DNA of 64,000 nt, from the NCBI RefSeq assembly GCF_003339865.1, contig NZ_QPKV01000006.1, forward strand, positions 434,001-498,000, read 5' to 3'. Below, piece by piece: positions 53,118 through 61,950 of this stretch (its first letter is position 1; every line of letters starts with the position of its first letter). The translations under genes and the position numbers were made by a program. Source of the stretch: Pedobacter chinensis (lineage in GTDB: Bacteria; Bacteroidota; Bacteroidia; Sphingobacteriales; Sphingobacteriaceae). Below the pieces are notes generated by a model. That model was not told the DNA's origin. It saw nothing but the letters and a program-made list of their open reading frames with translations, and did no database searches.

Positions 53118-54155
53118 ATGAAATATCAATTTTGCATTCGATTTAATAAAATAGACATTAATTCTGCCGCATCAAAAGCGGTACTCGATTGCAATAAACT
53201 ATTTTCTGCGCACGGTTACAAGGATTATACATTTACCGTAGGAGATAACTCTAATAAATTCACTTACTATATCGCACTCTTTAAAGAGTTGCTTTTATTT
53301 TTCTTTTCTGTTAAAAAAGGTGCAATTGTTGGCATTCAATATCCCTTGCTCAGTATCAATAATGTTTTTAAATATTTCATTGCCATTGCCAAATTAAAAA
53401 AAGTCAGGTTTTACTGCGTGGTGCATGACATCGAATCATTGAGGATTGGGGGAACAGACCCGGTAATGATTAAAACAGAAATTGCTAACCTTAATTGCTA
53501 CGACCTGCTTATTGTACATAATAAACATATGGCAAACTGGCTGGCTTCGGCCGGCGTGAAAAAACCGATGATCAGTTTGGTGTTATTTGATTACTTGATG
53601 GAAGATTTTCCAATCAAAACTAGGCAAAAAGAAGACATTGTGTATGCTGGAAATCTTTCGAAAAGCACGTTCATTTATGAATTGTCATTATTAAAGAATT
53701 TAAAGTTCTCTGTTTACGGCCCGGGATTCAAAAAAAATCGGGCAGAAAACAATGCCAATTTAATTTGGAAGGGACAATTTAGTCCGGATGAGATTGCCCG
53801 GAAGATTAATGGCGGAATTGGATTGATCTGGGATGGCACAACCATTGAAAAATGTGATGAAGTGCTTGGCAATTACCTCAAATACAATAATCCGCATAAA
53901 TTGTCTCTTTACATTGCTGCCGGATTACCAGTGATTGTTCCAAGAGATTCGGCCATGGGCGAATTTGTTACCCTTTTTAAAATCGGATGGCTGATAGATA
54001 GTTTATACGATCTGGAAACTTTGCCAATTGCTGACTTGTATGCCTCCTTTCAAAGCAATGTGGCCTGTATAAGAGAAAAAATAATTAAAGGTGGCTTTTT
54101 TAGTGATGCCATCATAGCGGCGGAAGGTGCACTAAATCATAAAATAGAAAACTAA
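53118..54155 (+). CDS. galactofuranosyltransferase-like protein (WbbI type)
   Basis: This 345-residue protein resembles the WbbI-like beta-1,6-galactofuranosyltransferases. Marks are GAIVGIQYPLL, FYCVVHDIESLR, CYDLLIVHNKHMANWL, the UDP-binding WDGTTIEKCDEVLGNYLKYNNPHKLSLYIAAGLPVIV and the following PRDSAMGEFV. Such enzymes use UDP-galactofuranose, the product of the glf gene nearby, so function and context agree. It may act as a GT-B fold. It ends one base before the next gene begins (TAATG overlap). Confidence 0.8.
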   Translation: MKYQFCIRFNKIDINSAASKAVLDCNKLFSAHGYKDYTFTVGDNSNKFTYYIALFKELLLFFFSVKKGAIVGIQYPLLSINNVFKYFIAIAKLKKVRFYCVVHDIESLRIGGTDPVMIKTEIANLNCYDLLIVHNKHMANWLASAGVKKPMISLVLFDYLMEDFPIKTRQKEDIVYAGNLSKSTFIYELSLLKNLKFSVYGPGFKKNRAENNANLIWKGQFSPDEIARKINGGIGLIWDGTTIEKCDEVLGNYLKYNNPHKLSLYIAAGLPVIVPRDSAMGEFVTLFKIGWLIDSLYDLETLPIADLYASFQSNVACIREKIIKGGFFSDAIIAAEGALNHKIEN

Positions 54156-55309
54156 TGAATATTCTTTACGTATTTGGTGGTGAAAAAGCCCAGGGAGCAG
54201 AAATTGTAATAGAGCGGTTGATGACATTTAACCATTTAAGTGCCGAAAATCATTTGATCATTGCCCCTGGTTCATTTGCAAATAACCTGCTAAGCGATAA
54301 AAAGTCATACAAAATTTCAGTTTACAATGGCTTGAAAAAATTGAATCGCAGTACCACGAACACAGTTCAATATTATTTAAAAGCCTTAAAAAACTATATT
54401 TTGGTTTCTAATCATGTGCTTGAATATATTCGTCAACATCAAATTGATGTAGTGCACGCCAATACCATGGTTCCGGCTTCCTATTTATTGCCAGCCTTGC
54501 TTTTCTCGAGGTTGACCAATAGAAAAGTGAAATGGTATTGGAGCGATCACGATCTGCGCTATTTCTCAAAGGTTGATTCCTGGATTTCCAAAGTGTGTTT
54601 TCTGTTTTATAACAAAACATTGGTGGTGTCTCAAGCAGTTAAGCGCAAATTCAACAATGCAGAAAAAGCGGTTGTTCTGTATAATGGGCTTGATGCAGAT
54701 GCTTTTTTGCCTGACAAGATGTTGAGAGCATCATTCAGGGCGCAAAACAACATCAGAGAAAATCATATTGTAATAGGACTGGCAGCCGTAATTTCGCCAG
54801 ATAAAGGTCAGCTTACGCTCATTCAGGTTTTTGCTCAATTATTGCAAGAGCATGCCAACATCTTGTTGGTGTTGGCAGGAGGGTATGCCAATGATACACC
54901 AAACTACAGTGATGAGGTAAAGGAGGCTTTAGCTTATTACCCTGATATCAAACACCTGGGGTACGTGAATAATATGGTAACCTTTTATAATGGTTGCGAT
55001 ATCATTATTAACAATAGCAGCAATTATAGAAGCGAACCTTTGGGAACAACCATATATGAAGCAATGGCCTGTGAAAAACTGGTATTGGCTTCAGATACAG
55101 GGGGTTCATCAGAAATCATTAGTGATAATGTTGATGGCTTTCTCTTCCAGGCAGAAAACACACAGGCGCTACTGGATAAGTTAAGATTTGTGCTTGCCAA
55201 TTTAAATGTATTAGATAAAGTAAGATCGAGAGCCAGACAAAAAGTGATCGATAAATTTAACGTAATGAACATGGTTCAACATTACAATGTACAAATTAAT
55301 AACAGCTAA
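54155..55309 (+). CDS. glycosyltransferase family 4
   Basis: This 384-residue GT-B enzyme has a GT1/GT4 fold. The donor-binding motif is in YNGLDADAF and GLAAVISPDKGQLTLI, and the C-terminal E-x7-E motif is in SNYRSEPLGTTIYEAMACEKLVLASDTGGSSEII. The C-terminal helix crosses back to the N-domain as usual. Its start overlaps the previous stop by one base and the polymerase gene follows after two bases. The sugar is unknown. Confidence 0.9.
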   Translation: MNILYVFGGEKAQGAEIVIERLMTFNHLSAENHLIIAPGSFANNLLSDKKSYKISVYNGLKKLNRSTTNTVQYYLKALKNYILVSNHVLEYIRQHQIDVVHANTMVPASYLLPALLFSRLTNRKVKWYWSDHDLRYFSKVDSWISKVCFLFYNKTLVVSQAVKRKFNNAEKAVVLYNGLDADAFLPDKMLRASFRAQNNIRENHIVIGLAAVISPDKGQLTLIQVFAQLLQEHANILLVLAGGYANDTPNYSDEVKEALAYYPDIKHLGYVNNMVTFYNGCDIIINNSSNYRSEPLGTTIYEAMACEKLVLASDTGGSSEIISDNVDGFLFQAENTQALLDKLRFVLANLNVLDKVRSRARQKVIDKFNVMNMVQHYNVQINNS

Positions 55310-55311
55310 CC

Positions 55312-56550
55312 TTGGAAAGTATTCTGATCAGCATTTCTTTACTGGTACTTGGTCTGGGTGGCTATATTTTATGGCCAAGCAGGTATAATGTACTGCCACA
55401 CCTGGCAGTGGGTGGCAGTTTTGTTTCTATTGTTGTGCCTGCGTTAATTTTAAATGTTCAGGATGCTTATCCAGACGATATCGTTGCACTTTATACCAAA
55501 ATAATTTCAATTGGGGCAATTGGATATGTTGTTGGTGCAGTTTATGGGTTTATGAATGGCAGGGGAGTTCGTACATCTTTTACCTTTGATCTGATCGATT
55601 CTGAGCTTTACGAAAAACGGGTAATTCATCTCACTAAGGTATTGATGCTTATTGGGATCATTGGTCTTGTACTGAGCTATATGATCATGGGTTTTGTGCC
55701 AATTTTTGCAGAAAACCCAATCGCGGCAAAATTGTTTAGAGGTCCTTATCAAGAACCTTACTCCCGGGTTTCCATACTTTATAGGGCATCATTCTATATC
55801 GTGTCTACCATTATGCCAATTGCCTGTGTGGTATGGTACAAATACAGGCACAAGTCTTTCCTTTTTTTAATCATTGCCATATTGATCTTGATGGCTGTTT
55901 CACTGCAACGTAGTGGAGCTTTTATGGGAATTGTGTTGGCCTTTGCCATTGTGATGTCGTTGAAAAGCCAACTGCACTTTGTATTGCTCATGATCATTTT
56001 GATTGGCGTATTTGTATTTAGCGCCTTCTTCTATTTTATTATTGGAATCAATGCTTATACCCAGGATGCGAATGTATGGCAGATCATTTCTGCAGGTACT
56101 CCGGATATTGCAGATCACTTAGACTTCCTGAATCACTTTGATCAGAATCCTGTATGGACTTACGGACGCACCATTTACGGAGGGTTGATTCCCGGCCATT
56201 ATGAATGGAACCCGGCTGTTTATACCTTAACCATGGTAAATCCGGGAGCGGATATTAATGATATCGGCTCTGGTGGATTGAGGTTGCCGCTTCCTGTTTG
56301 GGGCTATGTTTCATTTGGCTACCCCGGCGTAATTCTATTTTCGGTTACCACCGGCTTGTTAGGCGGCTTTTTTCTAAGGATTTTAAAGAATATATTTTTA
56401 AGGTTCGACTCTATATTGATCCGAACCATAGGTATTGTAGCCTTTGGTTCGGTGGTTTCCATCATCGTGAACTTTACGCAACTCAATATGTTCCTGCTGC
56501 CTCCTGCATTTGTTTGCCTGTTCTATCTCTATCGGTTCCGGATCAAGTAA
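55312..56550 (+). CDS. O-antigen/oligosaccharide repeat-unit polymerase (Wzy-like)
   Basis: This 412-residue membrane protein has about 11-12 hydrophobic helices and a large periplasmic loop after the middle (about 245-330: YTQDANVWQIISAGTPDIADHL onward), the layout of Wzy polymerases. It should join repeat units at the outer face of the inner membrane. The start codon is TTG at 55312: the frame has no ATG until well inside the first helices, and TTG lies two bases after the previous stop. Sequence identity in the family is low, so the assignment rests on topology and position. Confidence 0.82.
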   Translation: MESILISISLLVLGLGGYILWPSRYNVLPHLAVGGSFVSIVVPALILNVQDAYPDDIVALYTKIISIGAIGYVVGAVYGFMNGRGVRTSFTFDLIDSELYEKRVIHLTKVLMLIGIIGLVLSYMIMGFVPIFAENPIAAKLFRGPYQEPYSRVSILYRASFYIVSTIMPIACVVWYKYRHKSFLFLIIAILILMAVSLQRSGAFMGIVLAFAIVMSLKSQLHFVLLMIILIGVFVFSAFFYFIIGINAYTQDANVWQIISAGTPDIADHLDFLNHFDQNPVWTYGRTIYGGLIPGHYEWNPAVYTLTMVNPGADINDIGSGGLRLPLPVWGYVSFGYPGVILFSVTTGLLGGFFLRILKNIFLRFDSILIRTIGIVAFGSVVSIIVNFTQLNMFLLPPAFVCLFYLYRFRIK

Positions 56551-56555
56551 TTATT

Positions 56556-57644
56556 ATGAAAAAAAAAGCTAAGGTTGTCATTAATGGTCGTTTTTTGACC
56601 GGTCCGCAAACAGGTGTACAGCGCACCGCTCACGAAATGGTTGTTGCGCTCGATGAACTGATCGGAAGTGATGAAATTTCGCAAACACAAATCTCGTTTG
56701 TGCTACTGTACAATGGATCGATAAAAAACCCGATTGCCCTGAAACACATTGTGCTCAAACGGAAGGGTTTTCTTAAAGGTAATTTATGGGAACAACTGGA
56801 ACTTCCGATCTATAGCTTTGGATGTTTATTGGTTAACATGTGCACTATTGCGCCATTGTTCAAACGAAGGCAGATCGTTTTTATCCATGATGTTTCTTTC
56901 CTGGTAAACAAAGACTTTTTTTCCAGGGGTTTTCGGTTCTGGTATACCATGGCAATTCCTTTGTTGGGCAAATTGGCCAAAGCAATCGTGACAGTTTCCA
57001 TGTTTTCCAAAAAGGAACTCGTTGATCTGGCTGGTGTCGATCCGCAGAAGATCACGGTTATTTATAATGCTGCCGAACATATGTTACGCTTTGAAGCGCC
57101 CAATCTTCATTTTATGGATAAGATAAATAAACTGAAACCTTACTGTTTGGCAGTGAGCAGCCTGGGCGCAAATAAGAATTTTAAAGGTTTAACAATGGCG
57201 ATGAAGGGAATGGCCATGGGAAAATATCAGCTGGTTATTGCAGGTGGAGGAGTTTCGGCATTAAACAATGAGTTGCCCAATGAAGATGCCAACTATCTTG
57301 GCTTTGTATCAGATGAAGAACTGGTTTACCTTTATCGAAATGCAGCGCTTTTTATATTTCCATCTTTCTATGAAGGATTTGGTATACCGCCTTTAGAGGC
57401 CATGTTGCTGGGCTGTCCGGTAATTGCCGCCAATACATCATCAATGCCAGAGGTGCTTGGCCATGCGTGTGCCTATTTAGATCCTTACAATCCGGCAATA
57501 ATGCGGAAAAATATTTTCGAACTCATCAACGATCCCCATCGATTGGAAAGTTTAAAACAAAAAGGATATGGACAGGTTGCCAAATACAGCTGGCAAAAGA
57601 GCGCCCTGCAATTATACGATTTAATAGAAAACTGCAATGCCTAA
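56556..57644 (+). CDS. glycosyltransferase family 4
   Basis: This 362-residue GT-B enzyme starts KVVINGRFLTGPQTGVQRTAHEMV, a pattern of mannosyl/rhamnosyl-type GT4 enzymes. The donor motif is PYCLAVSSLGANKNFKGL and the C-terminal FIFPSFYEGFGIPPLEAMLLGCPVIAANTSSMPEV carries the E-x7-E pair. I chose ATG 56556; the longer frame lies within the polymerase gene. It overlaps the next glycosyltransferase gene by eight bases. Confidence 0.92.
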   Translation: MKKKAKVVINGRFLTGPQTGVQRTAHEMVVALDELIGSDEISQTQISFVLLYNGSIKNPIALKHIVLKRKGFLKGNLWEQLELPIYSFGCLLVNMCTIAPLFKRRQIVFIHDVSFLVNKDFFSRGFRFWYTMAIPLLGKLAKAIVTVSMFSKKELVDLAGVDPQKITVIYNAAEHMLRFEAPNLHFMDKINKLKPYCLAVSSLGANKNFKGLTMAMKGMAMGKYQLVIAGGGVSALNNELPNEDANYLGFVSDEELVYLYRNAALFIFPSFYEGFGIPPLEAMLLGCPVIAANTSSMPEVLGHACAYLDPYNPAIMRKNIFELINDPHRLESLKQKGYGQVAKYSWQKSALQLYDLIENCNA

Positions 57645-58728
57645 GAAAAAGATACTCCATATCACCCTGGCAACAGGCGGCGTAAAAACATATGTCTCAC
57701 ATGTGTTGGAACATGCCAATGCCGGGAAATTCGAATTTGTCGTTGTAGCTCCAGCTAATGAACTTTTCGAAGCGTTTTGCAGGGAAAGGAGCATCGCTTA
57801 CTACATCGCAGACCTGGATCGGAACAACAGTTTATTTTTTAACCTGGAATTATTGTTCCGGATGATCAGAATCATCAAAAAAGAAAAACCTGATCTCATC
57901 CATGCCCACAGTGCAAAAGGAGGGTTTATCGGCAGACTTGCGGCAAAGTTTGTTAAAACAAGGCTGATATATACGCCACACGCTTTTTCCTATCTGTCTT
58001 TTGTCGGATTAAAAAGGATGGTTTTTTACCTGATGGAGTATATGGTAAAAAAACAGACTACGCTACTTTTGGCCATTTCCCATACAGAAGCAAATTGTGC
58101 AATTTATCAGTTGGGTTTTCCAAAAGATAGCGTAAGCGTAATTTTAAATTCAATCTCCATCATCGACCTGGCTGAACATGATTACGCCAGGCCGATCCAA
58201 CAAATCTGTATGATCGGAAGGCTTACCATCCAAAAAAACCCGATGTTATTCCTGCAGATTGCCAAAAAATTAGTGGGGAAATATCCGCATTTAGTGTTTT
58301 CCATACTGGGGGCGGGCATCCACGATGATCTGAAAACAGAAATCGACAACTATGTCGAACACTTTCAACTTGGCAAAAATGTCAGGATTGAAAATTGGGC
58401 AGCGCATAGCAGCAAATTTTTAGAACAGGCAGACCTGTATGTTTCGACTTCTGTTTTTGAAGGGCTTCCCTTTTCACTTTTGGAAGCGATGCTGCATGGG
58501 GTTCCTTGTATAGTATCAAAAGTTGATGGGAATATAGATGTGATCCAAAATAATGAAAATGGATTTTCTTGCCTTTCTATCAAGGAGTTTTGTGAAAAAA
58601 TAGAAGACATGATCGAAAACCAAGGGCTGAGAAGACAGATTGGAAATGCAGGCCGCAATTATGTTGTGCAGTATCATAATATTGCATCAGCAATCAAAAA
58701 GCTGGAAGAGGTATACCAAAACATCTGA
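57637..58728 (+). CDS. glycosyltransferase family 4
   Basis: This 363-residue GT-B enzyme begins KILHITLATGGVKTYVSHVLEH and shows HAHSAKGGFIGRLAAKF, as in the GT4 family acting on lipid-linked intermediates. The donor motif MIGRLTIQKNP and STSVFEGLPFSLLEAMLHGVPCIVSKVDGN hold the catalytic E-x7-E. It is the last gene of the plus arm. Confidence 0.92.
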   Translation: MPKKKILHITLATGGVKTYVSHVLEHANAGKFEFVVVAPANELFEAFCRERSIAYYIADLDRNNSLFFNLELLFRMIRIIKKEKPDLIHAHSAKGGFIGRLAAKFVKTRLIYTPHAFSYLSFVGLKRMVFYLMEYMVKKQTTLLLAISHTEANCAIYQLGFPKDSVSVILNSISIIDLAEHDYARPIQQICMIGRLTIQKNPMLFLQIAKKLVGKYPHLVFSILGAGIHDDLKTEIDNYVEHFQLGKNVRIENWAAHSSKFLEQADLYVSTSVFEGLPFSLLEAMLHGVPCIVSKVDGNIDVIQNNENGFSCLSIKEFCEKIEDMIENQGLRRQIGNAGRNYVVQYHNIASAIKKLEEVYQNI

Positions 58729-58847
58729 GCAGGCTCATAAACTTCACTTTAATCCAAATAAACAGGGTAAAAAACAAAAAGGTATCGTCATCTGATGGTT
58801 GGCCATATTCGATCTCGCATCGTATCCGAACTCGCAGACGGTCTACT

Positions 58848-58885
58848 ATCAGCATCTATAATCTTCGCAAATGCTGATTTCTTTT
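58848..58885 (+). terminator. possible terminator of the plus arm
   Basis: ATCAGCAT at 58848-58855 pairs with ATGCTGAT at 58871-58878, followed by TTCTTTT. The stem is only 8 bp and the loop 15 bases. It lies 120 bases after the last glycosyltransferase stop. Confidence 0.45.
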
Positions 58886-58935
58886 CATGTACAATAGCTC
58901 ATCCATGTTGAACTTGTGTTGCAAAACCTTCCAGA

Positions 58936-60558
58936 TCAGTGCGCCCGGTAACTGGAGATATCATTATAAAGGTTTCTGAAAGAGCTTTTCAATCCAATGC
59001 TGATCGCGGAATTTCTTTCTGTGAAAAGGTTGTTTGTTTCATGCCTGAAGAGACCACCAAGTTCCAACCTGAGGTTGTATGAGGGATTAAGCAGATAAGC
59101 GACCTTTGTTTCCGCAAAGTACATCGTGGTGGCCAACCCTTGTCCGGTATAATTTTGTGAATAGTATTTTGGGGCCGTTTGGTAAGTCTGGAAAAGATCT
59201 TTTCCAAAATTGTTTCCATCCATGTCCAGCCCATACTTGCTATAACTTGTTTCTGCGCTCAAATCAAAACGTCCGATCGTGAAATTGAGCATTCCAACCA
59301 ACTCCCTGAAATTGGCGCCGAACGGATGGGCAAGCGGTTCATTTTGTTGGGCGTAGTTGTTTATAGAGGACAGATGGGAGTAGGTGTATGGTTTTGCAGC
59401 GTTGTATTCTAACAAATAATTTAGTTTTTTTATTCCAAATAGTTCTGATCCCCGGATGCCGAGCTGATGACTATATTTGTTTCTGGAACTGCCGTTGCTC
59501 GAGAAAAAATCTTTGGCCTGAAATTCATCGAGTGCCAGCTGTCCATAAACGGCCAGGCGATCGGTAATCTCATATTTTGCGTTAAATCCCAATAGGGAAT
59601 TGTCAGGCGATCCGCCCGCCGCCTGTACATTCCGAAGAAATATGACAGGATTGATATACTTTAAATCAAAACCGCGCTTGTGGCCCTGATCATCGGCATC
59701 AGCCCATATCACCGACTGAAAGAGTCCTACTGAGAGACGATTGTTTACATTCCAATCCAGGTATTGGAACACGCCCCATTTCTTGCGCTGGCTACCATAG
59801 CCATCAAATATTGGTGCACTGGGGTCATCCATGTAAGACCACATCGTCATGTAACTGACGTTGCCGAGATTAGCATTCAGCTTGATGAACGGAAAAGGTG
59901 CAGAAAAATCTGATAAGAACATCGATCTGTAACCATCTCCTATAAAGGTTTTGTCCTGACCTAAGGTGATATTCAAGTATTTGCTTGGTGTGTAAGACAT
60001 CAGCGCCGTAACATAAGACCAATCTTTGATGTTTGCACCATTGCTGTGGTCATAGGCCTGGCCGGAAACGATTCCAAGCTGGTTGGTATAGGTATCGAGG
60101 TAAGAGGGGAGTATTGCTTGATTTTCATATCCGCTGGTATAAAAAGAGAACGTATTGCCAATGCTCACTCCAACCTGAAAACCACGGCTGTTGATCCAGA
60201 CATTTTTATTGGTCGAAAAATCTCTTCCAATGGCATGGTCGGGAAGATAGTCTGCATAAACACTATATGCTGGTTGATCGATCTGGATGAGGTGTTCCGT
60301 GAAAATCTTTCGGTAGATCCAGCTACGGGAACCATCGTTAGGCGTTGAGTGTCCAAGCAGTGTGTCAATTTTTAGCTTAAGTAAGCTGTCGTTGATCAGC
60401 ATCGGTTTTACGGCAGAATGTAATCGGGTTTTGGTATCATAAAGAACGGTGTTCAGCTTCTGAGATGCCTGGTGGCTATTTGGGAAATAGGTAGCTTGTG
60501 CGGTTGCTTGTTGAATGGATATTATCAACAACACACTTAGATAAAGTAATTTTTTCAT
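58936..60558 (-). CDS. Wzi-family capsule assembly outer-membrane protein
   Basis: This 540-residue protein has a signal peptide (MKKLLYLSVLLIISIQQATAQ) and a beta-rich body. Its middle has LGQDKTFIGDGYRSMFLSDFSAPFPFIKLNANLGNVSYMTMWSYM, close to the Wzi barrel motif (G-x-G-x-x-S-L-x-L-S-x-N), and it fits the Capsule_assembly_Wzi family. Wzi anchors or organises capsule at the cell surface; gliding bacteria have related RemB proteins. It lies convergent with the plus arm, 207 bases from its end, and is likely expressed on its own promoter in the AT-rich region above 60560. Confidence 0.88.
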   Translation of the reverse strand: MKKLLYLSVLLIISIQQATAQATYFPNSHQASQKLNTVLYDTKTRLHSAVKPMLINDSLLKLKIDTLLGHSTPNDGSRSWIYRKIFTEHLIQIDQPAYSVYADYLPDHAIGRDFSTNKNVWINSRGFQVGVSIGNTFSFYTSGYENQAILPSYLDTYTNQLGIVSGQAYDHSNGANIKDWSYVTALMSYTPSKYLNITLGQDKTFIGDGYRSMFLSDFSAPFPFIKLNANLGNVSYMTMWSYMDDPSAPIFDGYGSQRKKWGVFQYLDWNVNNRLSVGLFQSVIWADADDQGHKRGFDLKYINPVIFLRNVQAAGGSPDNSLLGFNAKYEITDRLAVYGQLALDEFQAKDFFSSNGSSRNKYSHQLGIRGSELFGIKKLNYLLEYNAAKPYTYSHLSSINNYAQQNEPLAHPFGANFRELVGMLNFTIGRFDLSAETSYSKYGLDMDGNNFGKDLFQTYQTAPKYYSQNYTGQGLATTMYFAETKVAYLLNPSYNLRLELGGLFRHETNNLFTERNSAISIGLKSSFRNLYNDISSYRAH

Positions 60559-60831
60559 GCGAAGATGGCAAAGCTTAAAGCTATATGATTGTTTTCTAAA
60601 TTAAACCAAAAATTCAATATAAAAGAAAATTTATATTATTTAAATTTAATTATTGTATTTAAAGTTTATTAATGTGTGTAAATGGTGTCAGTTCCAGTGG
60701 TTATCGGGTTGGAAATTTATGGGTTTCTATTTAATGTAAATCTTGCTTTACAGTCATTTTTGATGTAGTTGAATACGCACTTGAATCTTACTACCTGTTT
60801 TTCACATTATGCAAACCATTGAATGCTTTTC

Positions 60832-60927
60832 ATGAACTTAAAGATGAGTGAGGAAAAAGTCCGGAGATCACTTCTGCAGAACCAGATGGTATTGCCCGGT
60901 GGAGTGAATACTCAAAATAATTATTGA
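60832..60927 (+). CDS. possible 31-residue small protein
   Basis: An ATG at 60832 opens 31 codons (begins MNLKMSEEKVRRSLL, ends GGVNTQNNY) and stops with TGA at 60925-60927. A second ATG at 60844 gives MSEEKVRRSL. It is charged in the first half and polar in the second. A strong terminator lies 20 bases downstream, which suggests that a short transcript exists. The family is not known to me. It could equally be a non-coding RNA with a chance frame. The rest of 60559-61109 is AT-rich and empty. Confidence 0.35.
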   Translation: MNLKMSEEKVRRSLLQNQMVLPGGVNTQNNY

Positions 60928-60946
60928 TAAATACACCTGTGAACAG

Positions 60947-60977
60947 GCTGGATGCTTGATTGCATCCGGCTTTTTTT
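60947..60977 (+). terminator. strong rho-independent terminator
   Basis: GCTGGATGC at 60947-60955 pairs with GCATCCGGC at 60962-60970 (one G-T pair) across a six-base loop, followed by seven Ts. It ends a transcript from the region 60700-60930, where no known gene lies. Confidence 0.85.
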
Positions 60978-61109
60978 GATTATTTCTTTTAGCTGAGATA
61001 TACTTTCAAATGAATACTTACTTTTAAAACCATCTGCGATAACCAATGTTGATTAAGAGTCCGATCATCCTGACCTCGTGTTGGACGATATGATCGACAC
61101 TCAAAAACA

Positions 61110-61757
61110 ATGAAACAAATCATATTGGCGGAAGATCATAAGGTAATCAGAAATGGCCTGAAAATGTTACTGGAATCAACGCATCGTTATGAGGTGCTTT
61201 ACGAAGCCGGCAATGGGAGAGAGGTTATTGATGCCCTGAAAAAAGGTTTGATTCCCGATTTAATTGTTTCAGATATTGGGATGCCTTTAATGGATGGGAT
61301 TGCAATGCTACAGGCATTGAAGGAATCATATCCCGAAGTCCCTGTGCTTATCATGTCGATGATGGAGAGTAATGCCCATTTATATCAAACCATCATGGCG
61401 GGTGCTCATGGCTTTCTAACCAAATCAGTTGATGCTGAGGAGCTTTTCTTTGCCATGGGCAGATTACTGATTGGAGAACGTTACGTTTGTGCAAGTATGG
61501 CCATTCCCATTATTGATCAGATGATTCAAAAAGAGACATTTCCAGGTTTTAAAATGCAAAGTGCCGATTTTTCTTCAAGAGAGATTGAGATCTTGCAGCT
61601 TATTGGCGAAGGGCTTACCAATGTGGAAATGGCTGATAAACTTTTTATCAGTAAACGCACTGTTGAAGGGCATCGGCAAAGCCTGATTGATAAAACAGGT
61701 GCGCGGAACACTGCAGTACTTATGCGCTTTGCCCATGCCAATGGAATCATTGACTAA
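61110..61757 (+). CDS. NarL/FixJ-type response regulator
   Basis: This 215-residue protein has a receiver domain (1-120) with acidic pocket E8/D9, phosphoacceptor D55 (SDIGMPLMDG), S83 and K105, and a LuxR-type DNA-binding domain (about 150-210: SSREIEILQLIGEGLTNVEMADKLFISKRTVEGHRQSLIDKTG). No kinase gene lies near, so its partner is elsewhere. In Bacteroidota such orphan regulators often control surface polysaccharide or adhesion. It stands 130 bases after the strong terminator. The gap 61758-61950 to the GH1-like gene shows nothing. Confidence 0.92.
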   Translation: MKQIILAEDHKVIRNGLKMLLESTHRYEVLYEAGNGREVIDALKKGLIPDLIVSDIGMPLMDGIAMLQALKESYPEVPVLIMSMMESNAHLYQTIMAGAHGFLTKSVDAEELFFAMGRLLIGERYVCASMAIPIIDQMIQKETFPGFKMQSADFSSREIEILQLIGEGLTNVEMADKLFISKRTVEGHRQSLIDKTGARNTAVLMRFAHANGIID

Positions 61758-61950
61758 ACTTGCTTTGTATTATGGTGTAATCTGAATCGAACAACGACTG
61801 TTTTTAACAAAATTCACATCGGGCAGGTTAATTGTTGTTCGCAGTCCGGTTCCACAGCTCATGGTAAGCGTAACTACGATTGAATTGTTGAGCTTCAATA
61901 TTTTAAGTGAGATTTCAATTCTGAGCATCCTATTGCTAAAATACATCAGA

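Noticed and set aside
58729..58935. Possible gene remnant between the last GT4 and the Wzi gene
   Set aside because: Short frames exist on both strands but none joins into a recognisable protein; only a weak hairpin is supported.
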